Of a stretch of 64,000 bases of DNA, positions 46,357 to 55,721 are shown piece by piece. The position numbers and the translations under genes were made by a program. The notes below the pieces were generated by a model. It was given only the letters and a program-made list of their open reading frames with translations, made no database searches and was not told the origin of the DNA. This stretch comes from Candidatus Desulfofervidus auxilii (GTDB lineage: Bacteria > Desulfobacterota > Desulfofervidia > Desulfofervidales > Desulfofervidaceae): assembly GCA_030262725.1 (NCBI GenBank), contig JAJSZS010000009.1, positions 1 to 64,000 of the forward strand. Reading direction: 5' to 3'. Each line of letters starts with the position of its first letter. Within the stretch, counting starts at the first letter, position 1.

Positions 46357-47991
46357 ATGTTTGGCTGGCAAGGTAAATTATTACGTATTGATTTAGAAAC
46401 AAAAAAGATTTCAATAGAGGATTTAAAAACAGAAGATCTGTTAGACTTTCTTGGAGGTAGAGGTTTAGGAGTAAAATTTTTTACTAATGAAGTAAATGCA
46501 GATATAGATCCATTTGCTCCAGAAAATAAAATTGTTATTGCTGTTGGTCCTCTTACTGGCACAGGAGCAAGCAGTGCATCACTTTGTTCAATTGTCACTA
46601 AATCTCCTTTAACAAATACCATTATTAGTGCACAAGTAAAACTTTATTTTGGGGCAGAATTAAAGGCTGCAGGTTATGATGTTGTTATTATTGAAGGTAA
46701 AGCACTTTCTCCTACTTTAATATCTATTAAAGATGATGATGTATCTCTTTTACCAGCTGATTTTTTATTTGATAGACCTACAGATGAAGCTTTGTCTCTT
46801 TTTCAAATTTCCTTTAATGATCCTTGGGTAGCTAGAGAGACAAGATTTTTACATATTGGACCAGCTGGACAAAAACATTTGCCATTAGCAAATTTAATAA
46901 CTGATGGTCTTCCTGTTGCTAATAGTGTTGGTATTGGGGCTGTTTTTGGCAGTAAGAATTTAATAGGTATTGCAGTAAGAGGTACAAAAGATATTTTGCT
47001 TTATGATGGGGAAGTCTTTTTTAAAACCGTTTTTAAAGATCTTGAAAATCTTTCTGAAAATTTAAAAAGTTTTTCAGATTTATCCACTTATTTAGTCTTT
47101 GAAGATTTTATAGAACATAACATATTAGCCTGTTGTTATTTTATACAACCATTTGCTAGTGAAGTAACACTTTCTCAAATAAAGGAAATTTGGAAAAGAC
47201 ATCGTGGTTGTTTTTCTTGTCCTATAGCATGCTTAAAAACAACATTAAGAGGGGATTTCCTACCAGAAATAGATGCTTTTATGTCTCTTGGGCCTCTTTG
47301 TGGCATTTATGATGTGAAAAGTATTTCAAAGATATACGCACTTTGTATAAAATTGGGATTAGACCCAGTTGAGACAGGGCTTAGTATTTCTTGTGCTATG
47401 GCTATGAAAGAAAAAGGTTTATTTGATGATGAATCTGTGCCTTTTTTTGGTGATAAAAAAGCTATTTTAGAGCTTATTCCAAAAATTGCCAAAAAAGAAA
47501 GTCCCTTGGCCAATGGTGCTTTTAAATTATGTCAAGAACTTAATAATCCTGATTTATTTTTGGGAGTGAAAGGAAGAAGTATAGTTTTTGACGTAAGAAA
47601 TCACCATTATTTAGGTTTAGTTTATGCTACATCAAATTGTGGTGCTACTCACCTTAATGGGTTTGTTTTTACTAAAGAAAATTATGATGAGATTCCTCAA
47701 AAGGTTAAATTAATGCAAGATAAAATTGCTGTTTTGGAAAGTTTAGGAATATGTCCTTATATTTTAAAAGGAATTTCTTTAGAGAATTTATTAACTGTTT
47801 TTCAAGCAACTACTGGAGTTACCTTAACTAAAGAGGAATTTCTTAAAAAAGGTGAAGAAATTTATCAAATTGAGCATAATTTTAATGAAAAGGCAGGAAT
47901 AAAGCGTGATGCTGATATGCTTCCAGTAAAATTTTCTTTCCCTGAATTTGAGAAAATACTTGAGTCTTATTATAAATTAAGAGGGTGGTAA
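46357..47991 (+). CDS. Aldehyde:ferredoxin oxidoreductase family protein, catalytic copy
   Basis: 544 residues. N-terminal domain WQGKLLRIDLETKKISIEDL, GGRGLGVKFF, AVGPLTGTGASSAS and FGAELKAAGYDVVIIEGKA follow the tungstopterin-binding domain of AOR. CFSCPIACL (C-x2-C-x3-C), GLDPVETGLS (pterin-binding DxxxxG), a late LGIC for the fourth Cys, and YATSNCGATH (substrate-side His) are retained. The family oxidises aldehydes to acids, passing electrons to ferredoxin, or works as BamB-type reductases. Upstream in-frame ATG at 46234 would cross the promoter, so 46357 is used. First gene of the cluster. Confidence 0.85.
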   Translation: MFGWQGKLLRIDLETKKISIEDLKTEDLLDFLGGRGLGVKFFTNEVNADIDPFAPENKIVIAVGPLTGTGASSASLCSIVTKSPLTNTIISAQVKLYFGAELKAAGYDVVIIEGKALSPTLISIKDDDVSLLPADFLFDRPTDEALSLFQISFNDPWVARETRFLHIGPAGQKHLPLANLITDGLPVANSVGIGAVFGSKNLIGIAVRGTKDILLYDGEVFFKTVFKDLENLSENLKSFSDLSTYLVFEDFIEHNILACCYFIQPFASEVTLSQIKEIWKRHRGCFSCPIACLKTTLRGDFLPEIDAFMSLGPLCGIYDVKSISKIYALCIKLGLDPVETGLSISCAMAMKEKGLFDDESVPFFGDKKAILELIPKIAKKESPLANGAFKLCQELNNPDLFLGVKGRSIVFDVRNHHYLGLVYATSNCGATHLNGFVFTKENYDEIPQKVKLMQDKIAVLESLGICPYILKGISLENLLTVFQATTGVTLTKEEFLKKGEEIYQIEHNFNEKAGIKRDADMLPVKFSFPEFEKILESYYKLRGW

Positions 47992-48381
47992 ATGGAAAGA
48001 ATTCGTATAGATCATACAAAGTGTACTGGTTGTCGTTATTGTGAATTAGCTTGTTCTCTTAATCATCTATCAACTGCTTTTAATCCAAAAAAAGCAAGGA
48101 TTCGAGTATTGAAAGAAGGTAAAAGATTCTTCCCAGTAATTTCTGGTCCTCACACTGAAGCAGCTTGTAATATTAAAGTAGACTTAGTAATTGGTGAAAA
48201 AGTTTATGATTTTTGTGATCTCTGTCGTGCTGCTTGTCCTTATAAAGGGGTGTTTAAAGACCCAGTAACAGAGATTCCATTACAATGTGATTTTTGTGGA
48301 ATAGATGCCCCTGGGCCTGCTTGTGTAAAGTGGTGTCCCAGTGGGGCATTAACATTAGTAGAAGTTCCATCTTATTATTAA
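47992..48381 (+). CDS. Ferredoxin-like 4Fe-4S electron transfer protein (first copy)
   Basis: 129 residues. Four Cys groups: CTGCRYCELAC, a middle CDLCRAACPY, CDFCG and CVKWCPSGAL suggest three to four 4Fe-4S clusters, as in the HycB/BamC-like subfamily. It begins directly after the AOR stop. It probably carries electrons between AOR and the HdrA subunit. A second, related copy follows the second AOR. Confidence 0.85.
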   Translation: MERIRIDHTKCTGCRYCELACSLNHLSTAFNPKKARIRVLKEGKRFFPVISGPHTEAACNIKVDLVIGEKVYDFCDLCRAACPYKGVFKDPVTEIPLQCDFCGIDAPGPACVKWCPSGALTLVEVPSYY

Positions 48382-48395
48382 AGGAAATTTAAAAA

Positions 48396-51300
48396 ATGAG
48401 TTTAAACAGTTATATGCCTCCAATAGGGGCAGTAATGATTATTGGAGGTGGTATTGCTGGTATTCAAGCGTCACTTGATTTAGCAGAGGCGGGTTTTAAA
48501 GTATATCTAGTGGAGAAGAGTCCTTCCATTGGGGGAAAAATGGCTCAGTTGGATAAGACTTTTCCTACAAATGATTGTTCTATGTGTATTCTATCACCAA
48601 AACTTTCAGAATGTGGTCGTCATATAAATATTGAAATTATCACATTAGCAACAGTAAAAGCTATTTCTGGAGGCCCTGGACATTTTAATGTTGTTCTTCA
48701 TAAGGAGCCACGCTATATAGATGAAACTTTATGTACCAATTGCGGTTTATGTATTCAATATTGTCCTACATTAGTACCTGATAAATATAATGAAAGTTTT
48801 TCCTATACTAAATGTATCCATTTGCCTTTTACTCAAGCTATTCCTGCAGTGCCTGTGATTGAGCCAGATTATTGTCTTTTTCTTAAAGATCAAATGTGTC
48901 AAATTTGCACACTTGTTTGCACTTATAAGGCTATTGATTTTAAACAAAAACCAGAAGATAAAGAGATTGAAGTAGGGGCTATTATCCTTGCTTCAGGTTA
49001 TGAAATATTTGATGCAAGAATAAGAGGAGAATTTGGTTATGGTCGTTATTCAAATGTGATTACTGCCCTTGAATTTGAACGTTTGATTTCTGCCAGTGGC
49101 CCTTATTTTGGTCATCTTAAAAGACCATCAGATAGAAAGATACCAAAAAGAATTGCTTGGATTCAGTGTGTTGGTTCAAGAGATAGGGCATTAAATCGTG
49201 GTTATTGTTCTTCAGTATGTTGTATGTATGCTACAAAAGAAGCCATATTAGCAAAGGAACATATTCCTGAATTAAAAGCAACTATCTTTTTTATTGATAT
49301 TCGTGCCTTTGGTAAAGGCTATGAACAATATTATGAAAGGGCTAAAAAACAATATGGAATAAATTATGTAAAAAGTCATATTTCTACTATAAAGGAAGAT
49401 CCTCGAACAAAAAATCTTTTAATTACTTATCTTAATGAAGAAGGGCAAAGAAAAGAAGAAGAGTTTGATTTAGTAGTGCTTTCTGTTGGCTTAGGGACAT
49501 CATCAGAAATTAAAAGATTGGCTAAAGTTTTAGGAATTAATTTAAACCATTATTGTTTTTGCTCTACTAATCCATTTACACCAGTTGAAACAAATCGTCC
49601 AGGTATTTATGTATGTGGTGTTGTTAGTGCTCCTAAAGATATTCCTGAAACAGTAATGGAAGCAAGTGGAGCAGCAGCAGCTGCAGAAGCACTATTAGCA
49701 AAAGCTCGTTATAGTCTAACTTGTAAAAAAGAAATAGTGCCAGAAAAAGATGTTTCTCAAGAGGAACCAAAAGTTGGTGTATTTGTCTGTCACTGTGGTA
49801 CAAATATTGCTGGAGTACTTAATATATCAAAATTGGTAGAATTTGCAAAAACATTACCTTATGTAGTTTATTCTACTGATCTCCTTTATGCTTGTGCTAT
49901 AGATGCTCAAGCAAAGATAAAAGCAGCTATTACTGAACATGATTTAAACCGTATAGTAATATGTGCCTGTACCCCCCGTTCTCATCTTCCTCTTTTTCAA
50001 GAAGTAGCACAAGAGGCTGGGCTTAATCCTTATCTTGTAGAAATGGCTAATATTAGAGAACATAATAGTTGGGTACATAGTCGAGCTGGTGAGTTAGCAA
50101 TGGAGAAGGCAAAAGCTGCTATTTATATGGCTGTGGTAAAAGCAATTAGATTAAAACCTTATAAAGCTCAAGAATATTCAGTAAATAAATCAGCATTAGT
50201 AGTTGGCGGTGGCATTTCTGGAATGACAGTTGCTTTAGAATTGGCTGCCCAAGGCTTTAATGTATATCTTGTAGAAAAAACAAATCAACTTGGAGGGGTA
50301 GCAATAACAAAATATAAAACTATTGAAGGAGAGAATGTCCAAAATTTTTTAAAAAATTTAATTGAAAAAATAAAAAATGAAGAAAAAATTAAAATTTATT
50401 TAAATAGTGAAGTAATAAAAAGTGAAGGGTTTATTGGAAACTTCTTGACGCAAGTCAAAGATCATGTTACGGGCGAAATAAAAGAAATTAAACATGGGGT
50501 GACGATTATAGCTACTGGAGCACAGGAATTTAAACCCTATGGTTTTTATTGTTATGGAAAACATAAATGTATCCTTACTGCAAGAGAATTAGAAGAAGAA
50601 ATAGCAAAAAATAAAGAACAATTTAAAAAAGTAAAAGAAGTTGTCATGATTCAATGTGTAGGGTCAAGAGATGAAGAAAGACCTTATTGCTCACGAGTTT
50701 GTTGTACATTAGCTATTCAAAATGCTCTTAATTTAAAAGCCATAAATCCTAATATTGAGATTTATATCCTTTATAGAGACATTCGCACTTATGGTTTTAA
50801 AGAGGATTATTATGCTAAGGCACGTCAATTTAATGTTAAATTTATTCGATTTGAAAAGGAAAGACCACCATTGGTTTCTGTTGAAAACAACCAAATAAAA
50901 GTGCAAGTATATGAACCTGCTCTTAAAGAAGAAATAGAATTGAATCCGGATTTTCTTATTTTGAGTGCAGCTATTACACCAAATCCTGATAATGAAAAAC
51001 TTTCTCAAATTTTTAAAATTTCTCTTACACAAGATAAGTTTTTTCTAGAAGCCCATATGAAATTGCGTCCAGTGGATTTTGCTACAGATGGGATATTCTT
51101 ATGTGGATTAGCCCATGGCCCTAAATTTATTAGTGAAAGCATTGCTCAAGCAAAGGCAGCTGCTAGTCGAGCAGCTACAATATTGACAAAACCTGTATTA
51201 AAAGGTGAAGCACTTATTGCTGAAGTATATGATGAGAAATGTGATGGATGTGCTTATTGTGTAGAAGTATGTCCTGCTAAAGCAATAAAATTGCTTGAAT

Positions 51301-51467
51301 ATATTCATAAAAATGAGGTAAAAAAAGTGGTGGAGGTTAATGCCTCTTTATGTAAAGGATGTGGTAATTGTATGGCTACTTGTCCAAAACAAGGTATCAT
51401 GGTAAGAAATTTTACTTTAGATATTTTCTCAGCCATGATCGAGGCTGCTTTAACTCCACCAACCTAA
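48396..51467 (+). CDS. Double HdrA-type flavoprotein subunit (two HdrA modules fused)
   Basis: 1023 residues with two HdrA modules. Residues about 1-470 begin with FAD motif VMIIGGGIAGIQASLDLAEAG, then CSMCILSPKLSECG and a ferredoxin insert (CTNCGLCIQYCP), WIQCVGSRD and YCSSVCCMYATKEA. A second module from about 475 begins VGVFVCHCGTNIAGV, has another FAD motif ALVVGGGISGMTVALELA, MIQCVGSRD and YCSRVCCTLAIQNA, and ends with two 4Fe-4S sites (CDGCAYCVEVCPA, CKGCGNCMATCPK). Two FADs could allow bifurcation or confurcation. The family role is electron distribution in Hdr complexes. RBS AAAGGAAA. Confidence 0.9.
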   Translation: MSLNSYMPPIGAVMIIGGGIAGIQASLDLAEAGFKVYLVEKSPSIGGKMAQLDKTFPTNDCSMCILSPKLSECGRHINIEIITLATVKAISGGPGHFNVVLHKEPRYIDETLCTNCGLCIQYCPTLVPDKYNESFSYTKCIHLPFTQAIPAVPVIEPDYCLFLKDQMCQICTLVCTYKAIDFKQKPEDKEIEVGAIILASGYEIFDARIRGEFGYGRYSNVITALEFERLISASGPYFGHLKRPSDRKIPKRIAWIQCVGSRDRALNRGYCSSVCCMYATKEAILAKEHIPELKATIFFIDIRAFGKGYEQYYERAKKQYGINYVKSHISTIKEDPRTKNLLITYLNEEGQRKEEEFDLVVLSVGLGTSSEIKRLAKVLGINLNHYCFCSTNPFTPVETNRPGIYVCGVVSAPKDIPETVMEASGAAAAAEALLAKARYSLTCKKEIVPEKDVSQEEPKVGVFVCHCGTNIAGVLNISKLVEFAKTLPYVVYSTDLLYACAIDAQAKIKAAITEHDLNRIVICACTPRSHLPLFQEVAQEAGLNPYLVEMANIREHNSWVHSRAGELAMEKAKAAIYMAVVKAIRLKPYKAQEYSVNKSALVVGGGISGMTVALELAAQGFNVYLVEKTNQLGGVAITKYKTIEGENVQNFLKNLIEKIKNEEKIKIYLNSEVIKSEGFIGNFLTQVKDHVTGEIKEIKHGVTIIATGAQEFKPYGFYCYGKHKCILTARELEEEIAKNKEQFKKVKEVVMIQCVGSRDEERPYCSRVCCTLAIQNALNLKAINPNIEIYILYRDIRTYGFKEDYYAKARQFNVKFIRFEKERPPLVSVENNQIKVQVYEPALKEEIELNPDFLILSAAITPNPDNEKLSQIFKISLTQDKFFLEAHMKLRPVDFATDGIFLCGLAHGPKFISESIAQAKAAASRAATILTKPVLKGEALIAEVYDEKCDGCAYCVEVCPAKAIKLLEYIHKNEVKKVVEVNASLCKGCGNCMATCPKQGIMVRNFTLDIFSAMIEAALTPPT

Positions 51468-51480
51468 AAGGAGGGAATAA

Positions 51481-52659
51481 ATGCCAAAACGGGTTGGTAT
51501 AGAAGTATCAATTGCTGTAGCAGAGGCAGTTAAATTATGTAATGCAGATATTATTTGTGCTTATCCCATTACTCCACAAACTCATATTGTAGAGCATCTT
51601 TCAGAATTAGTAGCAAATGGTGAAATTGATGCGGAATTCATCCCAGTTGAGTCTGAACACAGTGCAATGAGTGTTGGCATTGGTGCTTCTGCTGTAGGTG
51701 CAAGAGTATATACAGCTACAAGTGCTCAAGGATTAGCTTTAATGCATGAGCTTCTTTATATCGCTTCATCTATGCGGCTTCCTATTGTTATGACTGTTGT
51801 TAATCGTGCACTTTCTGCCCCAATAAGTATCTGGAATGACCACAGTGATATTATGGCAGAAAGAGATATAGGATGGATTCAAACATTTGCTGTTAATGGA
51901 CAAGAGGCTTATGATCTTACTTTTCATGCATTTAAAGTGTCAGAAGATGAAAGAGTACTATTGCCTGTTGTTGTAAATTTGGATGGTTTTATTTTAAGTC
52001 ATATGATTGAGCCTATTGAACTAGCGGAAAAAGAAATGGTAGATAAATATTTGCCTCCTCGTAAACCAGTTCTAACTTTACATCCTGATAAACCTATTAC
52101 TATGGGGCCAGTGGGTATTCCAGAGATTTATTCAGAGGCGAGAAAACAATTAGAAGTAGCATTATTAAATTCAAAGCCTGTAATTATTGAAGCATGGCAA
52201 GAATTTGCTCGTATATTTGGAAGGAAATATCAGCCTATTGAGACTTATAGAATAGAAGATGCAGAGGTAATTTTAATTACTATGGGTTCATTAACCGAAA
52301 CAGCTATGTTAGCTGTAGATGAATTAAGAGATAAAGGAGAAAAAGTGGGTCTTGTTTACATCCGTCTATGGCGTCCATTCCCTCATGAAGAATTTTGGGA
52401 AGCAGTAAAGAATGCAAAAATATTGGCTATATTAGATAGAGCTATTGTTTATGGAACTAACAGTGGCCCAGTTTATACAGAGATTAGATCATCTCTTTAT
52501 GATGTAAAAGAAAAACCTTTTATTCAAGGATTTGTTGCTGGATTGGGAGGACGAGATGTGCCAGTAGAAAGGTTTTTTGAGATGGTGGAAATAGCAAGAA
52601 AGGCAGCTAAAGAAGGGAAAGGGCCACAATATATTCATTTAGATGTTAGGGAAGAATAA
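51481..52659 (+). CDS. porA: 2-oxoacid:ferredoxin oxidoreductase alpha subunit (PorA-like)
   Basis: 392 residues. KRVGIEVSIAVAEAVKLC, YPITPQTHIVEHLSEL, FIPVESEHSAMSVGIGAS, SAQGLALMHELL, MTVVNRALSAPISIWNDHSD and, at the C-terminus, YGTNSGPVYTEI are shared by four-subunit pyruvate and 2-ketoisovalerate:ferredoxin oxidoreductases. Its partner subunits lie 3 kb downstream, separated by AOR, ferredoxin and HdrC/HdrB genes. RBS AAGGAGG. TAATG overlaps the second AOR gene. Confidence 0.9.
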   Translation: MPKRVGIEVSIAVAEAVKLCNADIICAYPITPQTHIVEHLSELVANGEIDAEFIPVESEHSAMSVGIGASAVGARVYTATSAQGLALMHELLYIASSMRLPIVMTVVNRALSAPISIWNDHSDIMAERDIGWIQTFAVNGQEAYDLTFHAFKVSEDERVLLPVVVNLDGFILSHMIEPIELAEKEMVDKYLPPRKPVLTLHPDKPITMGPVGIPEIYSEARKQLEVALLNSKPVIIEAWQEFARIFGRKYQPIETYRIEDAEVILITMGSLTETAMLAVDELRDKGEKVGLVYIRLWRPFPHEEFWEAVKNAKILAILDRAIVYGTNSGPVYTEIRSSLYDVKEKPFIQGFVAGLGGRDVPVERFFEMVEIARKAAKEGKGPQYIHLDVREE

Positions 52660-53945
52660 TGACTGGCTGGCAAGGTAAACTTTTAAGGATAAATTTAGGT
52701 AGTGGTTTAATAGAAACAGAGCTTCTTGCTGAAGATCTTTTAGAAAGTTATCCAGGTGGTTGTGCATTAGCAAGAAAATTAGCTCAGCTTGAAAATATTT
52801 CAACAGAAAATAACAAAATAATTATTGCAGCAGGTGCCCTTAATGGTACTGGTGCGCCAGCAGCTGCTTTTTGTGGAATAGCTGGTTATGTTGACGATGT
52901 AGTATGTGTTTCATTACCTTTGCATTTTGGTGCAGAGATAAAATTTTGCGGTTATGATGTTTTAATAATTGAAGGTAAAGCAGATGGATGGAGTTATGTT
53001 TTAATAGGTGAAGATGTAAAAATCTTACCTATTGAAGAATTAGCAGATTTAAATCCTTTAGAAATAGAATCCATTATTCGTTCTGCTTTTGATCAATGGC
53101 GAGCAAGTGAGACAAAGATAATAAGTATTGGAGATGCAGAAAAATTTTCTCCTTTATTAGGGCTTGTAACTGATGGTTTTGTTGTTAATTATACTGCTAA
53201 ATTAGCAAGTGTTTTTGCTGAAAAACATCTTAAAGCCATTGCATTGCGAGGAATATTTGATCTTAAATTGGCAAGACCTTCAGAGTTTAATCAATTAATA
53301 ACTGAAGCAATAAAAGATTTTCGAGATAAACAAAAAAATTTTGAAGAAAAATTTTATAATATATTCCAAAAAGTAAATATACCTCTTTTTTCTCGAATTT
53401 ATGCAAATGAAGCAGAAAAGATAGCTTGTTTTGGTTGTCCGATTGCCTGTTTGCGCAAGAAAAAAGAAAAATTTTTACCTGATTTTATAGCTATTTATTG
53501 TCTTAATAGAATGATGGGGATTAATTCTATACAAGAAGCTTTAAGTCTTTATGATTTTTGTACCCAAGAAGGTATTGATCCTGTGGCACTTGGTCTTTCT
53601 GCTCGTATTCTTATTGAATTAGGAAGGAGTGGTAAGTTTGAAACACCTCCTTTAAGAGCTGGTGATAAAAAACACATTTTGCATCTATTAAAAGATAAAG
53701 ATTCTCTTTTACATAAGAAAGCTAATTTGCTTGCTAAAGAATACGAAATGGAATCAGAATTTAAAGAATTAGAAGATAGTTTAAAACGGATAGAAAAAAT
53801 TATTTTTTCTGATATTGATGGATATGATAATAAAATAAAAGTAATTGATGCATTAGGTTTTTGCCCTTATATTTTGTATTTATTTCCTTATGAATTATTA
53901 GTTGAAATGTATCAAGCAGCTACTGGAAAGTTATTAAAGGAGTAA
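52659..53945 (+). CDS. Truncated AOR-family paralog, probably non-catalytic
   Basis: 428 residues, about 115 shorter than the catalytic copy. It keeps GWQGKLLRINLGSG, LHFGAEIKFCGYDVLIIEGKA, CFGCPIACL (C-x2-C-x3-C), GIDPVALGLSA and ALGFCPYILYLFPYELL (fourth Cys), but the GG-R-G loop is replaced (SYPGGCALARKL), and the segment holding YATSN-His in the first copy is absent. Loss of this substrate-side region suggests a structural or electron-transfer role in a heterodimer with the first copy; this is inference. It ends two bases before a ferredoxin-like gene, the same order as the first copy. Confidence 0.8.
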   Translation: MTGWQGKLLRINLGSGLIETELLAEDLLESYPGGCALARKLAQLENISTENNKIIIAAGALNGTGAPAAAFCGIAGYVDDVVCVSLPLHFGAEIKFCGYDVLIIEGKADGWSYVLIGEDVKILPIEELADLNPLEIESIIRSAFDQWRASETKIISIGDAEKFSPLLGLVTDGFVVNYTAKLASVFAEKHLKAIALRGIFDLKLARPSEFNQLITEAIKDFRDKQKNFEEKFYNIFQKVNIPLFSRIYANEAEKIACFGCPIACLRKKKEKFLPDFIAIYCLNRMMGINSIQEALSLYDFCTQEGIDPVALGLSARILIELGRSGKFETPPLRAGDKKHILHLLKDKDSLLHKKANLLAKEYEMESEFKELEDSLKRIEKIIFSDIDGYDNKIKVIDALGFCPYILYLFPYELLVEMYQAATGKLLKE

Positions 53946-53947
53946 AT

Positions 53948-54355
53948 ATGGATCCCAGAATTTATCGAATGCGTGTAGATACAAATAAATGTACTGGCTG
54001 TAGGCATTGCGAGATAGCCTGTTCTATTGTTCATACTGGAGAAAAAGCAAATTATCATCGATCAAGGATTCGAATCATTGCTTTACAAGATAGATTTTTA
54101 CCTTTAATAGCTGGTCCTTATGTAGATGTGACAGAAGAATGTGCTTCAAAAAAACTGGTAGTTATAAATGGAATGCTTTATGATCAATGTATTATCTGCC
54201 GTGCCTCTTGTCCTAATAAATCTATTTTTAAGGAACCTGATAGTGGATTTCCTTTAAAATGTGATTTTTGTGGTTTTAGACAAGAAGGGCCGGCTTGTGT
54301 TCAAGCTTGTGCTACTGGTGCATTGAGTCTAGTGAAGGTTAGAGAAGGGGAGTAA
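53948..54355 (+). CDS. Ferredoxin-like 4Fe-4S electron transfer protein (second copy)
   Basis: 135 residues, homologous to the 129-residue copy: CTGCRHCEIACSIVHTG, CIICRASCPN, CDFCG and CVQACATGALSL keep the same four Cys groups. It follows the truncated AOR by two bases. The AOR-plus-ferredoxin unit therefore appears twice in this cluster, which suggests an old tandem duplication later split by insertion of hdrA and porA. Confidence 0.85.
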   Translation: MDPRIYRMRVDTNKCTGCRHCEIACSIVHTGEKANYHRSRIRIIALQDRFLPLIAGPYVDVTEECASKKLVVINGMLYDQCIICRASCPNKSIFKEPDSGFPLKCDFCGFRQEGPACVQACATGALSLVKVREGE

Positions 54356-54356
54356 T

Positions 54357-54884
54357 GTGAGTTCTTTTTTAGAAGAAGTAAATCGCCGTAGTGGAGAAGA
54401 AGTGCAGCTTTGTTTTCAATGTTTTAAGTGTACTCTAGGTTGTCCAGTAGCATTTGCTATGGATTATTCACCTCATCAAATCATGCGATTAATACAGATG
54501 GGATTTAGGGAAAAGGTTTTAAATAGTCATAGTATTTGGATATGTGCAGCTTGTGAAACTTGTACTACCCGTTGTCCAAATGGTATAGATATTGCGCGGG
54601 TAATAGATACATTGCGGCAGATCTCTTTAGAAGAGAATAAAGTGGCAGAAAAGGATATTGTAGTATTTCATAAATCTTTTTTAGAAACAATACGTCGTCA
54701 TGGTCGTTTATATGAACCTGAATTCATGATGTGGTATAAAATTAGGACAAAACATTTTTTTGATGATATGCAGTTAGCATCTGAAATGTTTAAAAGGAAA
54801 AAGATTTCTTTTAAAATTAATCGGGTGAAAGATTTAGAAGAAATAAAAAAAATCTTTAGAAGGGCAAACTTGTGGAGAGGATAG
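54357..54884 (+). CDS. hdrC: Heterodisulfide reductase subunit C-like protein
   Basis: 175 residues. Two 4Fe-4S sites: LCFQCFKCTLGCPVA and ICAACETCTTRCPNGI, with the conserved DYSPHQIMRLIQMG between them, mark HdrC. Start is GTG at 54357, one base after the ferredoxin stop (TAATGTG), with AAGGGGAG upstream. It links HdrA to HdrB. Overlaps hdrB by 13 bp. Confidence 0.9.
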   Translation: MSSFLEEVNRRSGEEVQLCFQCFKCTLGCPVAFAMDYSPHQIMRLIQMGFREKVLNSHSIWICAACETCTTRCPNGIDIARVIDTLRQISLEENKVAEKDIVVFHKSFLETIRRHGRLYEPEFMMWYKIRTKHFFDDMQLASEMFKRKKISFKINRVKDLEEIKKIFRRANLWRG

Positions 54885-55711
54885 CTTATTATCCTGGATG
54901 TACTTTAGAGACTACAGCTAAAGAATTTGATATAACAAGCCGGGCAGTTTGTCATCATTTAGGTATAGAATTAATAGAAATACCTGATTGGAATTGTTGT
55001 GGTGCTTCTTCAGCACATGAGACTAATAATTATCTTGCTATTGCGTTACCTGCTCGTAATTTATTAAAAGCTGAAGAATTAGGTCTTAATGTAGTAATCC
55101 CTTGTGCAGCTTGTTTTAATCGATTAAAAATGGCTGAAAAAGCTCTTAAAAATAATTATTTAGAATTTTCTTATCAAGGAAAAATTGAAATTTTTGATTT
55201 ATTACGTTTTTTAGCTCAATCAAAGTATTTAAAATATTTAAAACAAAAAGTAATAAAACCATTAAAAGGATTAAAAGCAGTAGCATATTATGGCTGTTTA
55301 ATTTCAAGACCACCAAAAATTACAGATCACCCTCAGCCAGAAAATCCTATGGAAATGGAAAAAATTTTAGAAGCTATTGGTGTGGATTGTCTTGAGTGGT
55401 CATATAAGACAGATTGTTGTGGGGCAAGTCTTGTTTTAGGCCGAATAGATATTATTTATCAATTAGTTAAAAAACTTTATGAAAAGGCGTTAGAAGTAGG
55501 TGCTTCATGTATAGTAACAGCTTGTCCCTTATGTCATGCAAATCTTGATTTACGTCAAAGGGAAATTAATGAAAAATTTCATGAAAATTATTATCTTCCA
55601 ATATTTTATTTTACTGAACTTATGGCCTTAGCCTTAGGGCTTAAAGGCAAGGAAATATGGTTTAGAGGACATTTGGTAGACCCAATGCCTTTATTAACAA
55701 AGTACTTGTGA
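54872..55711 (+). CDS. hdrB: Heterodisulfide reductase subunit B-like protein
   Basis: 279 residues. Two CCG-type motifs: PGCTLE, WNCCGASSAH, CAACFNRL and then YYGCLIS, TDCCGASLVL, ACPLCHANLDLR, which bind the pair of non-cubane 4Fe-4S clusters that reduce disulfides. Start GTG at 54872 with AGAAGG upstream. The true acceptor may not be CoM-S-S-CoB in a bacterium; a thiol-disulfide or other acceptor is likely. Confidence 0.9.
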   Translation: MERIAYYPGCTLETTAKEFDITSRAVCHHLGIELIEIPDWNCCGASSAHETNNYLAIALPARNLLKAEELGLNVVIPCAACFNRLKMAEKALKNNYLEFSYQGKIEIFDLLRFLAQSKYLKYLKQKVIKPLKGLKAVAYYGCLISRPPKITDHPQPENPMEMEKILEAIGVDCLEWSYKTDCCGASLVLGRIDIIYQLVKKLYEKALEVGASCIVTACPLCHANLDLRQREINEKFHENYYLPIFYFTELMALALGLKGKEIWFRGHLVDPMPLLTKYL

Positions 55712-55721
55712 GGTTAGAACT

